Positions 1-25,515 are shown, numbered from the stretch's first letter. The stretch is DNA of 64,000 nucleotides from Merluccius polli (GCA_030340625.1 JAOPHQ010005731.1:37501-101500); one strand, 5' to 3'. Translations and numbers: made by a program. Notes: generated by a model not told the origin, from the letters alone.

Positions 1-760
1 TACACATGATACATGTGTACTTGTGTATCATACTTGCTGGAAGAAACTCCAGCAAGCCTCACGACGCTGTGCCAACAGCTATGGCTACAGCTTTGCAGCG
101 ACATCCAATCAGCCGCTGACACAGGCAACATCAAAGGCATGTATGACCATCACCTCACAACAATTCCTCCGCTGAAATCGCCGATTTCAAACAACCAGAC
201 CGCTGGGTCGAACATTACTCTGAGCTCTATGCCAGTGACAACACTGTCTCTGACGCAGCTCTCGGTCTCACTAGAGCGTTACCCTGTAATGGAAGAGCTT
301 GATGTGAAACCAACTACTAAGAAGCTAAGCAAAGCCATCAACAGCCTAACCTGCGAAAAAGCACCAGGTGGCGATGGAGTCACACTATAGTCCTGAAGTG
401 TGGGAAGCCTGCTCTTCTTCACAAACTCTGCAAGCTCCTCTGCCTGTGCTGCATCTCTCATGTCCCACAGGACACGAGAGATGCTAATATCATCACTCTG
501 TACAAGAACAAGGGAGACAGGAGCGACTATAAACTACCAGCATCTCTCTACTCAGCATCCCGGTAAACTGTTTTGCAAGAATTGCACTGAACAGAATCGA
601 GGTCCAGAGAAGCTTTACCCCGAGTCACAGGCAGAGCAGGAAGATCCTCTACAGATATGATCTTCTCTCTGAGAAAGCTGCAGGAGAAGTGCAGAGAGCA
701 GAGAAAACTACTCTGTATGGCCTTCATTGACCTTACGACCTTTTGAGCAGGAGCAGCCTC
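1..760 (+). mobile_element. degenerate LINE reverse-transcriptase fragment
   Basis: Conceptual translation in shifting frames gives pieces typical of a non-LTR reverse transcriptase: a KAPG-DG motif near 355-385, IITLYKNKGDRSDY near 490-530, and a segment with LREKC-like and FIDLT motifs near 655-735. Stops and frameshifts interrupt every frame, so this is a dead copy. The clade (RTE, CR1 or Jockey type) cannot be fixed by eye. Confidence 0.75.
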
Positions 761-779
761 TTCCAGATTGTTGACTGAA

Positions 780-1135
780 AGCTAAGTCAAAGTCAAAAGT
801 GTCTTTATTTGTCCCAACAGGGAAAATTGATTTGCAGCCGGGAAGATCCACACATTCAAACACATACACAAATAGACAACACCAAATAACATGTAACATA
901 TAACGTATCATCATGGGAAGATCAAAGGGACCTACCGCAAGATAAGATATGATTCAAAGTGCCAATAATGTACACTGTACAAACAAATAAATAATAAATA
1001 AACAGCAGGGGCCTAAAGTGCAAATGCAACAGGTTACAACAGCCATAAACAGTCTGTATATACATACAATTAATTATCTACTGTTTAGCAACTGAATGGC
1101 CGTGGGGACAAAGGAAACCTTAAATCTCTCGGATA
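780..1135. repeat. dispersed repeat nested in the LINE
   Basis: An A/T-rich stretch beginning with a 'tgtctttatttgtccc'-like segment that resembles 3' ends of common fish retroelements. It separates two pieces of the same LINE and contains no open frame, so it is probably a nested insertion. The family is not identified. Confidence 0.4.
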
Positions 1136-1345
1136 GACCACTGGTTCACCTCCGGACTGGTTCACCCAAGCATGCCAGGACTTGAGCCCGACTATCGACC
1201 TGAACAAAACCAAGATGATGGGAGGGAGCACTGAAACCCCTCCCCCCCCCCATCACATCAACAACTACACATTGGAAGCTGTAAGCACTCTCACTTACCT
1301 TGGGTCCACCGTTTCCAACAACCTGTCACTCGATGCCTGAACTCA
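1136..1345 (+). mobile_element. LINE fragment, distal part of the reverse transcriptase
   Basis: Translation shows degenerate motifs of the region downstream of the catalytic site of a LINE reverse transcriptase, such as DLNKTKMMGG and a LGSTVS-like piece near 1300-1320. It looks like the continuation of the fragment at 1-760. It is followed at 1366-1440 by a short 'gtacacatgatacacaa' tandem repeat that also appears at the very start of the window. Confidence 0.6.
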
Positions 1346-1515
1346 GCAGCCGCATCAGAGTATGGGACAAGTACACATGATACAATAGTACACACGATAC
1401 ACAAGTACACATGATACACAAGTACACATGATATACAAATGCAAATGTTTTGTATTTTTTTTAGTTTTAATGACATTCATTCCTTTAACCTTGTGGCTCG
1501 TGGAAAAGGTTGTCA

Positions 1516-1517
<2 letters not shown>

Positions 1518-1571
<54 letters not shown>
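1518..1571. repeat. (CA)n microsatellite
   Basis: Pure dinucleotide tract just upstream of the coding-like exon at 1638. Confidence 0.95.
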
Positions 1572-1573
<2 letters not shown>

Positions 1574-1637
1574 TTAGGGATTAGACATTCACAACATTAG
1601 TCTAGTGTCATTTCTGCTAGTATTGTCTATGACTCAG

Positions 1638-1937
1638 ATAGGCTATCTGCGAGACCTATTGCAGAACTACTGGCAGGACTTCAAGGTGTGTGTTTTGCAG
1701 AGCTGCTGGCAGGAGGTTGAAGGTGAGGTAGTGGAGTCTTTCACCGAGTGCCAACAACATGTTTCTTCTCTACTGAAAGCTGTCCATCAACACAGGTATC
1801 CTCCGCCCACGCTGACTCCAGACAGGCTATCAGTCTTTCTTAAATTATGGGGCAGAACACAGTTGGAAGTGGGTCGTGACCTCACAACACACTGCAGCGG
1901 TCTTTTGGGTCCAGAGATGGAGAGTTTAAGAGTTTAA
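1638..1937 (+). CDS. possible exon of an unidentified gene
   Basis: An open frame of about 100 codons follows a plausible acceptor (ctatgactcag at 1627-1637). It reads like a helical, coiled-coil-type protein (YLRDLLQNYWQDF, ECQQHVSSLLKAVHQ). It ends in a stop at 1935-1937. Its true donor is unclear: AAG|gtgtgt at 1685 and GAAG|gtgagg at about 1718 are candidates, while the open frame runs beyond both. I do not recognise the family. Confidence 0.35.
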   Translation: MGYLRDLLQNYWQDFKVCVLQSCWQEVEGEVVESFTECQQHVSSLLKAVHQHRYPPPTLTPDRLSVFLKLWGRTQLEVGRDLTTHCSGLLGPEMESLRV

Positions 1938-2145
1938 GTTTAAAAACCCCTGGTGTAAAAGTCTGACAATGTCCAATGACCTTGCTTTCTTTAACTTGTT
2001 GAGTAATTCAACTGTGTGGTTATAACACATGTTGAGTTTCTCTCCAACTATCACTCTGTGTGTATGTTATAATAACTAACTCTATAATTATAATAACTTT
2101 GTAGGTTAAATCACTCAATCTGTGTGTAGGTTGCTCCTGTTGCAG

Positions 2146-2229
2146 AGGTTTCAGAAAAGGGTTGTGGACCACATGAACCAACTGGAAGATGCATTTAAAA
2201 GTCTTTCGAACATAGAGACAGAGATACTG
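2146..2229 (+). CDS. exon of an unidentified coiled-coil gene
   Basis: Eighty-four bases in phase 0, bounded by ttgcag and a gtaggc donor. It encodes RFQKRVVDHMNQLEDAFKSL and eight more residues, a helical segment. The next exon follows in compatible phase. The donor lies inside a 46-bp tandem repeat that copies it about four times. An alternative acceptor (tgtgtag at 2122-2128) would add 17 bases. Confidence 0.5.
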
Positions 2230-2385
2230 GTAGGCCTTCTACCTACTGTCAACCAAGCTAAACATAAAGATACTGGTAGGCCTTCTACCTACTGTCAACC
2301 AAGCTAAACATAAAGATACTGGTAGGCCTTCTGTACCTACTGTCAACCAAGCTAAACATAAAGATACTGGTAGGCCTTCTGGCCC
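2230..2385. repeat. 46-bp minisatellite carrying a 5' splice site
   Basis: About 3.5 copies of a unit containing 'agatactg|gtaggccttc'. The first eight bases reproduce the end of the preceding exon and the following gtaggc is the donor, so the array holds several copies of the exon-intron junction. Confidence 0.85.
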
Positions 2386-2422
2386 CCAGTGGCCACTTGA
2401 TGTCTTTCTGTCCGTCTTGCAG

Positions 2423-2481
2423 AACTTCTTCAGATCTGAAGTTCAGTCTTTGGCTTCATTCTGTGACCAACAGCAGCGTAG
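2423..2481 (+). CDS. exon of the same unidentified gene
   Basis: Fifty-nine bases bounded by gtcttgcag and AG|gtcagt. It encodes NFFRSEVQSLASFCDQQQR and ends in phase 2, which matches the next exon. A long (CA)n tract begins a few bases into the intron. Confidence 0.5.
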
Positions 2482-2486
2482 GTCAG

Positions 2487-2488
<2 letters not shown>

Positions 2489-2570
<82 letters not shown>
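2489..2570. repeat. (CA)n microsatellite
   Basis: About forty uninterrupted CA units in the intron between the last two exons of the unidentified gene. Confidence 0.95.
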
Positions 2571-2571
<1 letters not shown>

Positions 2572-2604
2572 ACATCATCATTTCATGATGTCTCCCTGTA
2601 CTAG

Positions 2605-2704
2605 GTTGGCGTCCCTGGAGGACAAAAACCAAGAGGAGATGACGGAGAGAAAGAATGGAAAAGAGGACGGAGAGAAAGAAGAGAGAGTAGTAATCAAGAA
2701 GTAA
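2605..2704 (+). CDS. terminal coding exon of the unidentified gene
   Basis: One base completes the split codon, then 32 sense codons and TAA at 2702-2704. The tail is very charged (LEDKNQEEMTERKNGKEDGE). The acceptor is ctgtactag. A poly(A) signal follows 30 bases after the stop. The exon phases 0, 0-to-2 and 1+99 fit together, which supports a real gene whose upstream part lies outside the window. Confidence 0.55.
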
Positions 2705-2733
2705 TCAAACTGTTTGTAAGGATTTTCTCCGCT

Positions 2734-2739
2734 AATAAA
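2734..2739 (+). terminator. poly(A) signal of the unidentified gene
   Basis: AATAAA 30 bases after the TAA at 2704. Confidence 0.55.
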
Positions 2740-2859
2740 TACAATTTCAATTCTGAGTCAGTCGCATATTTTAGTTCCTTCTAAAATAACCAGTGACTCC
2801 AACCCTGTCGTCGAGTCCACTGTAAATGCAGTGGAGATGCATGTAATACCTCCCGTGTA

Positions 2860-2874
2860 CCACTAGATGGCGCC
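2860..2874 (+). promoter_or_regulatory. CTCF-like motif
   Basis: CCACTAGATGGCGCC fits the CTCF core consensus at every informative position. It lies between the 3' end of the unidentified gene and gnal, where a boundary element would be plausible. Occupancy is inferred only. The rest of 2740-3400 shows no gene or strong repeat. Confidence 0.45.
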
Positions 2875-3399
2875 GTCGCAACGGTTTGAATGCACCCTAC
2901 GCAGGTGTGGATGGGTGAAGACAAACCAACACTGTTGCAGTGACTTTACTTAGAGGTAACCCTCATGAATACATGAAGTCCTGACAGCTAAAGGTGCTGT
3001 AGATGAGATTAGAGAGTTGTACAGAGAGCGAGCAAGATTATGAAACTAAACCAAAAAAAAAGTCTCCTGCTCTGCTCCCTCCATACGTTTCTCCACCATT
3101 GAGAAGTGTTGACCTTGACTAACAGGCAAAAATGATTCCCCGAGCCAATCAGAGAAGAGATGTCCTGATTGGTTAGAAATGAGCCTGGAGCGGTCTAAGG
3201 TGCACCTCGAAACAGATTGTTACAGCGCATTTCACTCACTAATGCATGGCTAGGCTAGTTCTAACAAATTACACAAAAATAATAGCTCTTAAACCTTACA
3301 GCACCTTCTAAAGGGCCCCTATTTTACCACCAGGTGAGTGTGATTAGCCATTACAAACTGTTTCAAAATGACATCACAAATGGGAGTGTCCACCCAGTC

Positions 3400-3645
3400 T
3401 ACCAACCTAGCAGTGGACTGTACCATCTGGTAGGATAGATAGACCAACCTACCTAGTGGACTGTACCAACTGGTAGGATAGACCAGCCTACCCAGTGGAC
3501 TGTACCAACTGGTAGGATAGATGGACCAGCCTACCCACTGGACTGTACCAACTGGTAGGATAGATAGACCAGCCTACTAGTGGACTGTACCAACTGGTAG
3601 GATAGATAGACCAGCCTACCTAGTGGACTGTACAACTGGTAGCAT
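3400..3645. repeat. ~43-bp minisatellite
   Basis: Five to six imperfect copies of a unit containing 'gtggactgtaccaactggta' and 'gatagatagaccagccta'. Intergenic, upstream of gnal. Confidence 0.9.
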
Positions 3646-4630
3646 GGTCAGGTTCTGGTACCCAGAACCTGTTACATCTGTTACGGTTCATGTTCTGTTA
3701 CAGGGGCCTGTACCAGATGTAACAAGTCAGGTTCTGGTACGGGTTCTTGTACCAGATGTAACAGGTTCAGGTTCTGCTACAGGGGCCTATACCAGATGTA
3801 ACTGGTTCTGGTTCACAGGTTCTCTGGTACAGGTTCTGGTACAAGGGCCTGTACCAGATGTAACAGGTTCCGGTTCTAGTTCAGGTGCCTGTACCAGATG
3901 TAATGGGTTCCGGTTCTGGTTCAGGTGCCTGTAAGATGTAACAGGTTCTCTGGTTCTGGTACAGGTTCTGGTAGCAGGTTCCGGTACAAGGGCCTGTACC
4001 AGATGTAACAGGTTCCGGTTCTGGTCCAGGTGCCTGTACCAGATGTAACAGGTTCTCTGGTTCTGGTACAGGTTCTGGTACAAGGGCCTGTACCAGATGT
4101 AACAAGTCAGGTTCTGGTACGGGTTCTTGTACCAGATGTAACAGGTTCAGGTTCTGCTACAGGGGCCTATACCAGATGTAACTGGTTCTGGTTCACAGGT
4201 TCTCTGGTACAGGTTCTGGTACAAGGGCCTGTACCAGATGTAACAGGTTCCGGTTCTAGTTCAGGTGCCTGTACCAGATGTAATGGGTTCCGGTTCTGGT
4301 TCAGGTGCCTGTAAGATGTAACAGGTTCTCTGGTTCTGGTACAGGTTCTGGTAGCAGGTTCCGGTACAAGGGCCTGTACCAGATGTAACAGGTTCCGGTT
4401 CTGGTCCAGGTGCCTGTACCAGATGTAACAGGTTCTCTGGTTCTGGTACAGGTTCTGGTACAAGGGCCTGTACCAGATGTAACAGGTTCCGGTTCTGGTC
4501 CAGGTGCCTGTACCAGATGTAACAGGTTCTCTGGTTCTGGTACAGGTTCTGGTACAAGGGCCTGTACCAGATGTAACAGGTTCCGGTTCTGGTTCAGGTG
4601 CCTGTACCAGATGTAACAGGTTACAGGTGG
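3646..4630. repeat. higher-order minisatellite, GTACCAGATGTAACAGG family
   Basis: About 1 kb built of short units around 'gtaccagatgtaacaggtt' and 'ggttctggtacaagggcc'. A block of about 380 bp is duplicated almost exactly (compare 3721 and 4101), so a higher-order period overlies the short one. Open frames through it are by-products of the repeat. Confidence 0.93.
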
Positions 4631-5108
4631 CGGTGCGCAGCTCGATGTAACGTTTACAACAAATGCAAGTCATTAGCGACAACGTTTGAAGACTTATTTA
4701 GCTACGTTTGAAGACTGCGGTAAAGTTGTTTTTATATTGGACATTCGGACTTTGCGATCAAATATCTTTTTTTTGGCAAATCACAGAGTTAAAATTATGA
4801 TATATTCTAAATCAGCTGACGGTTGCAAGCATGTTTGATGTCTCACTTGCGCTGATACGTTTAGTTTAAAAAAAAAAAGTTTTTTATTGTTGTTAATGGG
4901 GAGATGTCTAGCTGCCCGTAGCTAAGGGACCGTCTGTAAACTACAGAAGAAGGCAAAATATGAAAAAAGAAGAAAGGCAAAGTGGCAAAATTGAAATACC
5001 ATCACCTACACACATGAAACCACTTCACTGCCCTTCATGAAAAGAAAATCAATACCTGACAGTGTTCTTTCCAGTTTTGGCTTGCTTTGTTAGTAAATGT
5101 ATAGTAAG

Positions 5109-5640
5109 GCACTCAATTCATTGATAGCCTATTATGAGAAAAAGAGTGAAGGTACACAACGATAACAGATACAGCCATGCAATGACCTTTGTACTGCTCA
5201 GAATACTGAAAATTCACAGTATACAAAAAAGTGTGTAAATAAATGCAGTGTAAAGTAGCCCAGTGATCAGGTGTATATATACAGTATATAGTAATGATAG
5301 TATAATAATAATAGTATAATAGTGCAGTGTAAAGTGGCCAAGTGATCAAGTATATATAGTACAGTATTCTAGAGTATAAGTATGTCCAAAAACTAAGAAA
5401 ACTAGTGACCGTGTCCCAGAGAAGGGAGTATTCTGAGCAGTACACCAGTTGTTTCATGGCTGTAGCATTACGGTTGCGGACCTTTGCTCTTTTTGTCATA
5501 TCTTTCTTTCTGGCTATACTATTCAATAAGTGCCTTGAGGACATTTTCACGTGAGCGGTGTGCATTTTGTTGCACCTGTTGGAACCATTGGAATGCATTG
5601 TTCTGTATGCATTCATAATTATTCTGTTTTGTTTTCACCA
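5109..5640. repeat. probable dispersed retroelement 3' fragment
   Basis: A/T-rich DNA with repeated 'gcagtgtaaagt(a/g)gcc' motifs. This pattern is common in 3' ends of fish LINEs. No coding domain is visible. The flanks 4631-5108 and 5641-5990 show no recognisable feature. Confidence 0.35.
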
Positions 5641-6009
5641 CACTCTAAGGTATTTCATTAGGCTACTTGTTACATAACTATTCAAGTGTGTCTATATATT
5701 TTTTAATTTTATTTAAGTGTGAGTTTGATTTTTTTCAATCTCCCTTTGCGTATCTTTTGAGACGGTCCATTTCCGTCTCAACAGAGATTCGGCGCGGTTT
5801 TAGATCGGCGATCGGTAAATCGCCGAAATTTGCCGATATTTGTCCTTCGTCAGTGGATCATATATAATAAATATATCATTCATTTGGGTCGGTTCGGTTG
5901 CATTAAGGAGAAATCTCAGTCTAAAGTCCGAATGTCCAATATAAAAACAACCTCACCGCAGTCTTTAACGGGCCACGGTTCGGCTATTAGGATGTTTACG
6001 GTAGGCGAG

Positions 6010-6760
6010 GCGGAGCGGAGGAGGAGGAGAGAGGAGGGAGGAGGGAGGAGGATACCCAGAGGGGAGAGGAAGGGAGCGGACGGAGGGCTTTGCTCCTGCG
6101 AGGAGGTGCTGGGTCTTATCAGTTGTCTCGCAGATGTAAACATCCGACATCAAGCGGCAGGTCGACGGCCGCTCCTCAGCTGAACCAGACCGGACCGCCT
6201 GTAGAGGACCGTGTACTGAGCCGAACCGGACCGCATGATAGGGACCGTGTACTGAGCCGGACCGGACCACCGTATAGGACCGTTCTGGACCGCCGTGTAA
6301 GGACCCGTACTGAGTCGGACCGGACCGCTGTGTTATAGGACCGTACTGGACCGGACCGGACCGACCGTGCTGAGCCGGACCGGACCGCTATAGGACCGCT
6401 GCTGTGAGCTGCATCGGGCTGCCGGTCCATACAGATGTTGTGGGCTGACGTCGGCCCCAGTGTAAACCAAGGACCAGTATTATTATTATCATATTATTAT
6501 CATTATTATTAATTTTAATATAAAGATTATCCGTTTCCTGTCGTTTCCGACTCCGGGGGACGGGGGGTGGTGGTGGAGGGAGTAGGGCGTTTCTCCGGTG
6601 TACCCCCGTGCTGCTGGGCCTTGGACCGGGACCGGGACCGTCTCATCACAGCACTGCCGCCGCCGCCGCCGCCGCCATGCCCGCCGTGTAGTGCACCGCG
6701 CGGTGGATTGTGTTTCACGCGGAGAGAGGAGGTGGTGGCCCGTCCTGAGGAAGAGTTATT
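6010..6760 (+). promoter_or_regulatory. GC-rich gnal promoter and 5' UTR region
   Basis: A purine-rich block (6013-6075), an array of 'accggaccg' units with about 30-bp periodicity (6180-6400) and a CpG-rich stretch with a CCG run (about 6656-6676) lead into the gnal start codon. The region has the composition of a CpG-island promoter. No TATA box is obvious and the transcription start cannot be placed. Confidence 0.55.
6677..6691 (+). CDS. short upstream ORF in the gnal leader
   Basis: ATGCCCGCCGTGTAG (M-P-A-V-stop) sits in a gccgccATG context, a near-ideal vertebrate initiation context upstream of the start. It ends 69 bases before the gnal ATG. If included in the mRNA it should capture scanning ribosomes and reduce or regulate gnal translation. 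Confidence 0.5.
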   Translation: MPAV

Positions 6761-21289
<14,529 letters not shown>

Positions 21290-21519
21290 TTGGTCCTGGA
21301 GTGTCAGCCAGTCACATCCTCCTGCTTCAATGACCAATCAGGAAACAGACTGGAACATTCTAGTTAGTCTATAACATAGAAGATTTATAATTAAAGACCA
21401 ATACTATTTATATTTGTAAACGTCATCTGACCCATCTGACCAATGGTTGAATATGGAGCTCCTGGTAAGAGATGTCCACTTTAAACAATGTGCCTCAAAC
21501 TGCAAATACATCACAGGTC

Positions 21520-22520
21520 AGCCTAAAGCTCTACAACATGCTAACCCATCCAGGTAGAGGTCAGAGGTCAGCCCAATGCTCTACAACATGCTAACCCATC
21601 CAGGTGGAGGTCAGAGGTCAGCCTAATGCTCTACAACATGCTAACCCATCCAGGTGGAGGACAGAGGTCAGCCCAATGCTCTACAACATGCTAACCCATC
21701 CAGGTAGAGGTCAGAGGTCAGCCCAATGCTCTACAACATGCTAACCCATCCAGGTGGAGGTCAGAGGTCAGCCTAATGCTCTACAACATGCTAACCCATC
21801 CAGGTGGAGGACAGAGGTCAGCCCAATGCTCTACAACATGCTAACCCATCCAGGTAGAGGTCAGAGGTCAGCCCAATGCTCTACAACATGCTAACCCATC
21901 CAGGTGGAGGTCAGAGGTCAGCCTAATGCTCTACAACATGCTAACCCATCCAGGTGGAGGACAGAGGTCAGCCCAATGCTCTACAACATGCTAACCCATC
22001 CAGGTAGAGGTCAGAGGTCAGCCCAATGCTCTACAACATGCTAACCCATCCAGGTGGAGGTCAGAGGTCAGCCTAATGCTCTACAACATGCTAACCCATC
22101 CAGGTGGAGGACAGAGGTCAGCCCAATGCTCTACAACATGCTAACCCATCCAGGTAGAGGTCAGAGGTCAGCCTAATGCTCTACAACATGCTAACCCATC
22201 CAGGTGGAGGTCAGAGGTCAGCCTAATGCTCTACAACATGCTAACCCATCCAGGTAGAGGTCAGAGGTCATTCTAATGCTCTACAACATGCTAACCCATC
22301 CAGGTAGAGGTCAGAGGTCATTCTAATGCTCTACAACATGCTAACCCATCCAGGTGGAGGTCAGAGGTCAGCCTAATGCTCTACAACATGCTAACCCATC
22401 CAGGTAGAGGTCAGAGGTCATTCTAATGCTCTACAACATGCTAACCCATCCAGGTAGAGGTCAGAGGTCAGCCTAAAGCTCGACAACATGCTAACCCATC
22501 CAGGTAGAGGTCAGAGGTCA
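21520..22520. repeat. 50-bp minisatellite with DR1 motifs in the presumed gnal 3' UTR
   Basis: Twenty copies of a unit containing 'aggtcagaggtcagcc' and 'ctacaacatgctaaccca'. Sixteen copies read AGGTCAGAGGTCA, an exact direct repeat with one-base spacing. Four read AGGACAGAGGTCA. The first half shows a 150-bp higher-order period of three unit variants. Confidence 0.95.
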
Positions 22521-22999
22521 TCTTGCAGGAACACTGAATGATAGTTGGATGAACAACTTGATCTCTCCATTCTTAAGTTCAAAAGTGTTTTTTACAACCT
22601 TAGCATTTGATTTGAAAACAGAAGGGTCTACGTGTTTATTTATATACTTAAATACAGATTAGGAGCCCTGTTCATTTATGTGTGTATAAAAGATGTAGCT
22701 TTAACAGATGCTTCATATTATACAAAATGGTAGTGTATATTTTCAAGCATGTTTCTAACAGCTGTCAGCTGTGATTGTTAGCTTCACCAGTAGACACCGA
22801 TTAATACATAACCTCAGTGTTGTTCATCAATACGTTTATCATGCAACCCTGTTATGAAATAGTGATACAAGTTGTGAATGGAAAGCACAATCCCATCCAA
22901 CAACCAATCCACTTAAAACCTGGACAGCTAAACAGTGCTAGAGGTGGAGTTTGAGGAGACATGTAATATACCACAGGCAGGGCTTACCGAGCTCAACAT

Positions 23000-24270
23000 G
23001 TTATTATCTAACACAAAATGTTATTAGCTAACTCAACATGTTAACAACTAACTCAACATGTCACATGAACTGACTCAACATGTTATCAACTAACTCAACA
23101 TGTCACATGAACTGACTCAACATGTTATCAACTAACTCAACATGTCACATGAACTGACTCAACATGTTATCAACTAACTCAACATGTCACATGAACTGAC
23201 TCAACATTTTATTTATTAACTCAACATGTCTCATGAACTGACTCAACATGTTATCAACTAACTCAACATGTCACATGAACTGACTCAACATGTTATCAAC
23301 TAACTCAACATGTCTCATGAACTGACTCAACATGTTATCAACTAACTCAACATGTCACATGAACTGACTCAACATGTTATCAACTAACTCAACATGTCAC
23401 ATGAACTGCCTCAACATGTTATTAACTAACTCAACATGTCACATGAACTGACTCAACATGTTAACAACTAACTCAACATGTCACATGAACTGACTCAACA
23501 TGTTATCAACTAACTCAACATGTCACATGAACTGACTCAACATGTTATTAACTAACTCAACATGTCACATGAACTGACTCAACATGTTATCAACTAACTC
23601 AACATGTCACATGAACTGACTCAACATGTTATCAACTAACTCAACATGTCACATGAACTGACTCAACATTTTATTTATTAACTCAACATGTCTCATGAAC
23701 TGACTCAACATGTTATCAACTAACTCAACATGTCACATGAACTGACTCAACATGTTATCAACTAACTCAACATGTCACATGAACTGACTCAACATGTTAG
23801 CAACTAACTCAACATGTCACATGAACTGACTCAACATGTTATCAACTAACTCAACATGTCACATGAACTGACTCAACATGTTATCAACTAACTCAACATG
23901 TCACATGAACTGACTCAACATTTTATTTATTAACTCAACATGTCACATGAACTGACTCAACATGTTATCAACTAACTCAACATGTCACATGAACTGACTC
24001 AACATGTTATCAACTAACTCAACATGTCACATGAACTGACTCAACATGTTATCAACTAACTCAACATGTCACATGAACTGACTCAACATTTTATTTATTA
24101 ACTCAACATGTCTCATGAACTGACTCAACATGTTATCAACTAACTCAACATGTCACATGAACTGACTCAACATTTTATTTATTAACTCAACATGTCACAT
24201 GAACTGACTCAACATTTTATTTATTAACTCAACATGTCTCATGAACTGCCTCAACATGTTATTAACTAAC
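23000..24270. repeat. 42-bp minisatellite with AP-1-like sites in the presumed gnal 3' UTR
   Basis: About 30 copies of a unit made of 'actcaacatgtcacatgaac' and 'tgactcaacatgttatcaact'. Each unit holds TGACTCA (the AP-1 consensus), TCACATGA and ACATGT palindromes. Regularity decays to 24890 with 'taactcaacatgtta' remnants. Confidence 0.95.
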
Positions 24271-25034
24271 GCAACATGTTATTGGCTAACTTAACATGTC
24301 ATGTTAACTAACACATGTTATTCACTAACTCAACATGTCATATTAACTAAAACATGTTATTAACTTACTCAACATATCATGTTACTAACTCATCATGTCA
24401 CGTTAACCAACTCAACATGGTATTAACTAACTTTACAGGCCATGTCAACTTACTGTACATATCATGTTAACTAACTCAACATGTCATGTTATCTAACTTA
24501 ACATGTTATTGGCTAACTCAACATGTTATTGGCTAACTCAACATAACTAATTCAACATGTGATTAACTGACTCACCATGTTATTAACTAACTCAACATAT
24601 AACTAATTCAATATGTCAATAACTACCTTGACATGTCATGTTAACTAAATCTCCATGTTATTAACTAACTCAACATTTTACCGACTGACTCAGTTTCTTA
24701 GTAACCAACTCAACATGTTATGAATTAACTCAACATGTCATGTTATGAACTAACTCAACATGTTATCGACTTTCTCAACATGTTATTAACTAACTCACCA
24801 GGTCATGTTAACTAACTCAACATTATTAGCTAACTCAACATTTTATTAGCTGACTGACCATGTAAGGTTAACTCAACATGTCATGTTACATACATCTACA
24901 TACATGTATGTGTTTACGTGTGCAGAGGGCATCGTGTGAAACCTCTGTCCATTATTCCATAGAACAAATCAGAATGTTGTTGATGACATGTAGAATGTGT
25001 CTCTTGGCAGTTAGTCTCACCTGTTCTAGCCAAA

Positions 25035-25515
25035 GGTACAGTTAGCAGCTGCTAACCTGTAGTTGGAACTCAACTGTTAAATGTAAAAGGTACAGTTAGC
25101 AGCTGCTCACCTGTAGTTGGAACTCAACTATTAAATGTAAAAGGTACAGTTAGCAGCTGCTAACCTGTAGTTGGAACTCAACTGTTAAATGTAAAAGGTA
25201 CAGTTAGCAGCTGCTCACCTGTAGTTGGAACTCAACTGTTAAATGTAAAAGGTACAGTTAGCAGCTGCTAACCTGTAGTTGGAACTCAACTGTTAAATGT
25301 AAAAGGTACAGTTAGCAGCTGCTAACCTGTAGTTGGAACTCAACTGTTAAATGTAAAAGGTACAGTTAGCAGCTGCTAACTTGTAGTTGGAACTCAACTG
25401 TTAAATGTAAAAGGTACAGTTAGCAGCTGCTCACCTGTAGTTGGAACTCAACTGTTAAATGTAAAAGGTACAGTTAGCAGCTGCTAACCTGTAGTTGGAA
25501 CTCAACTGTTAAATT
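25035..25515. repeat. ~53-bp minisatellite with a 16-bp palindrome
   Basis: Nine copies of a unit containing GTTAGCAGCTGCTAAC, a perfect palindrome around a CAGCTG E-box, followed by 'ctgtagttggaactcaactg'. Three copies read GCTCAC and lose the palindrome. Confidence 0.95.

Noticed and set aside
1686..1700. 15-base gt...ag 'intron' inside the exon-like frame
   Set aside because: Far below the minimum intron size. It is in frame, so it is treated as coding or as chance.
21520..24270. CRISPR-like regular repeats
   Set aside because: Units are contiguous tandem repeats without unique spacers, in a vertebrate gene. No cas genes.
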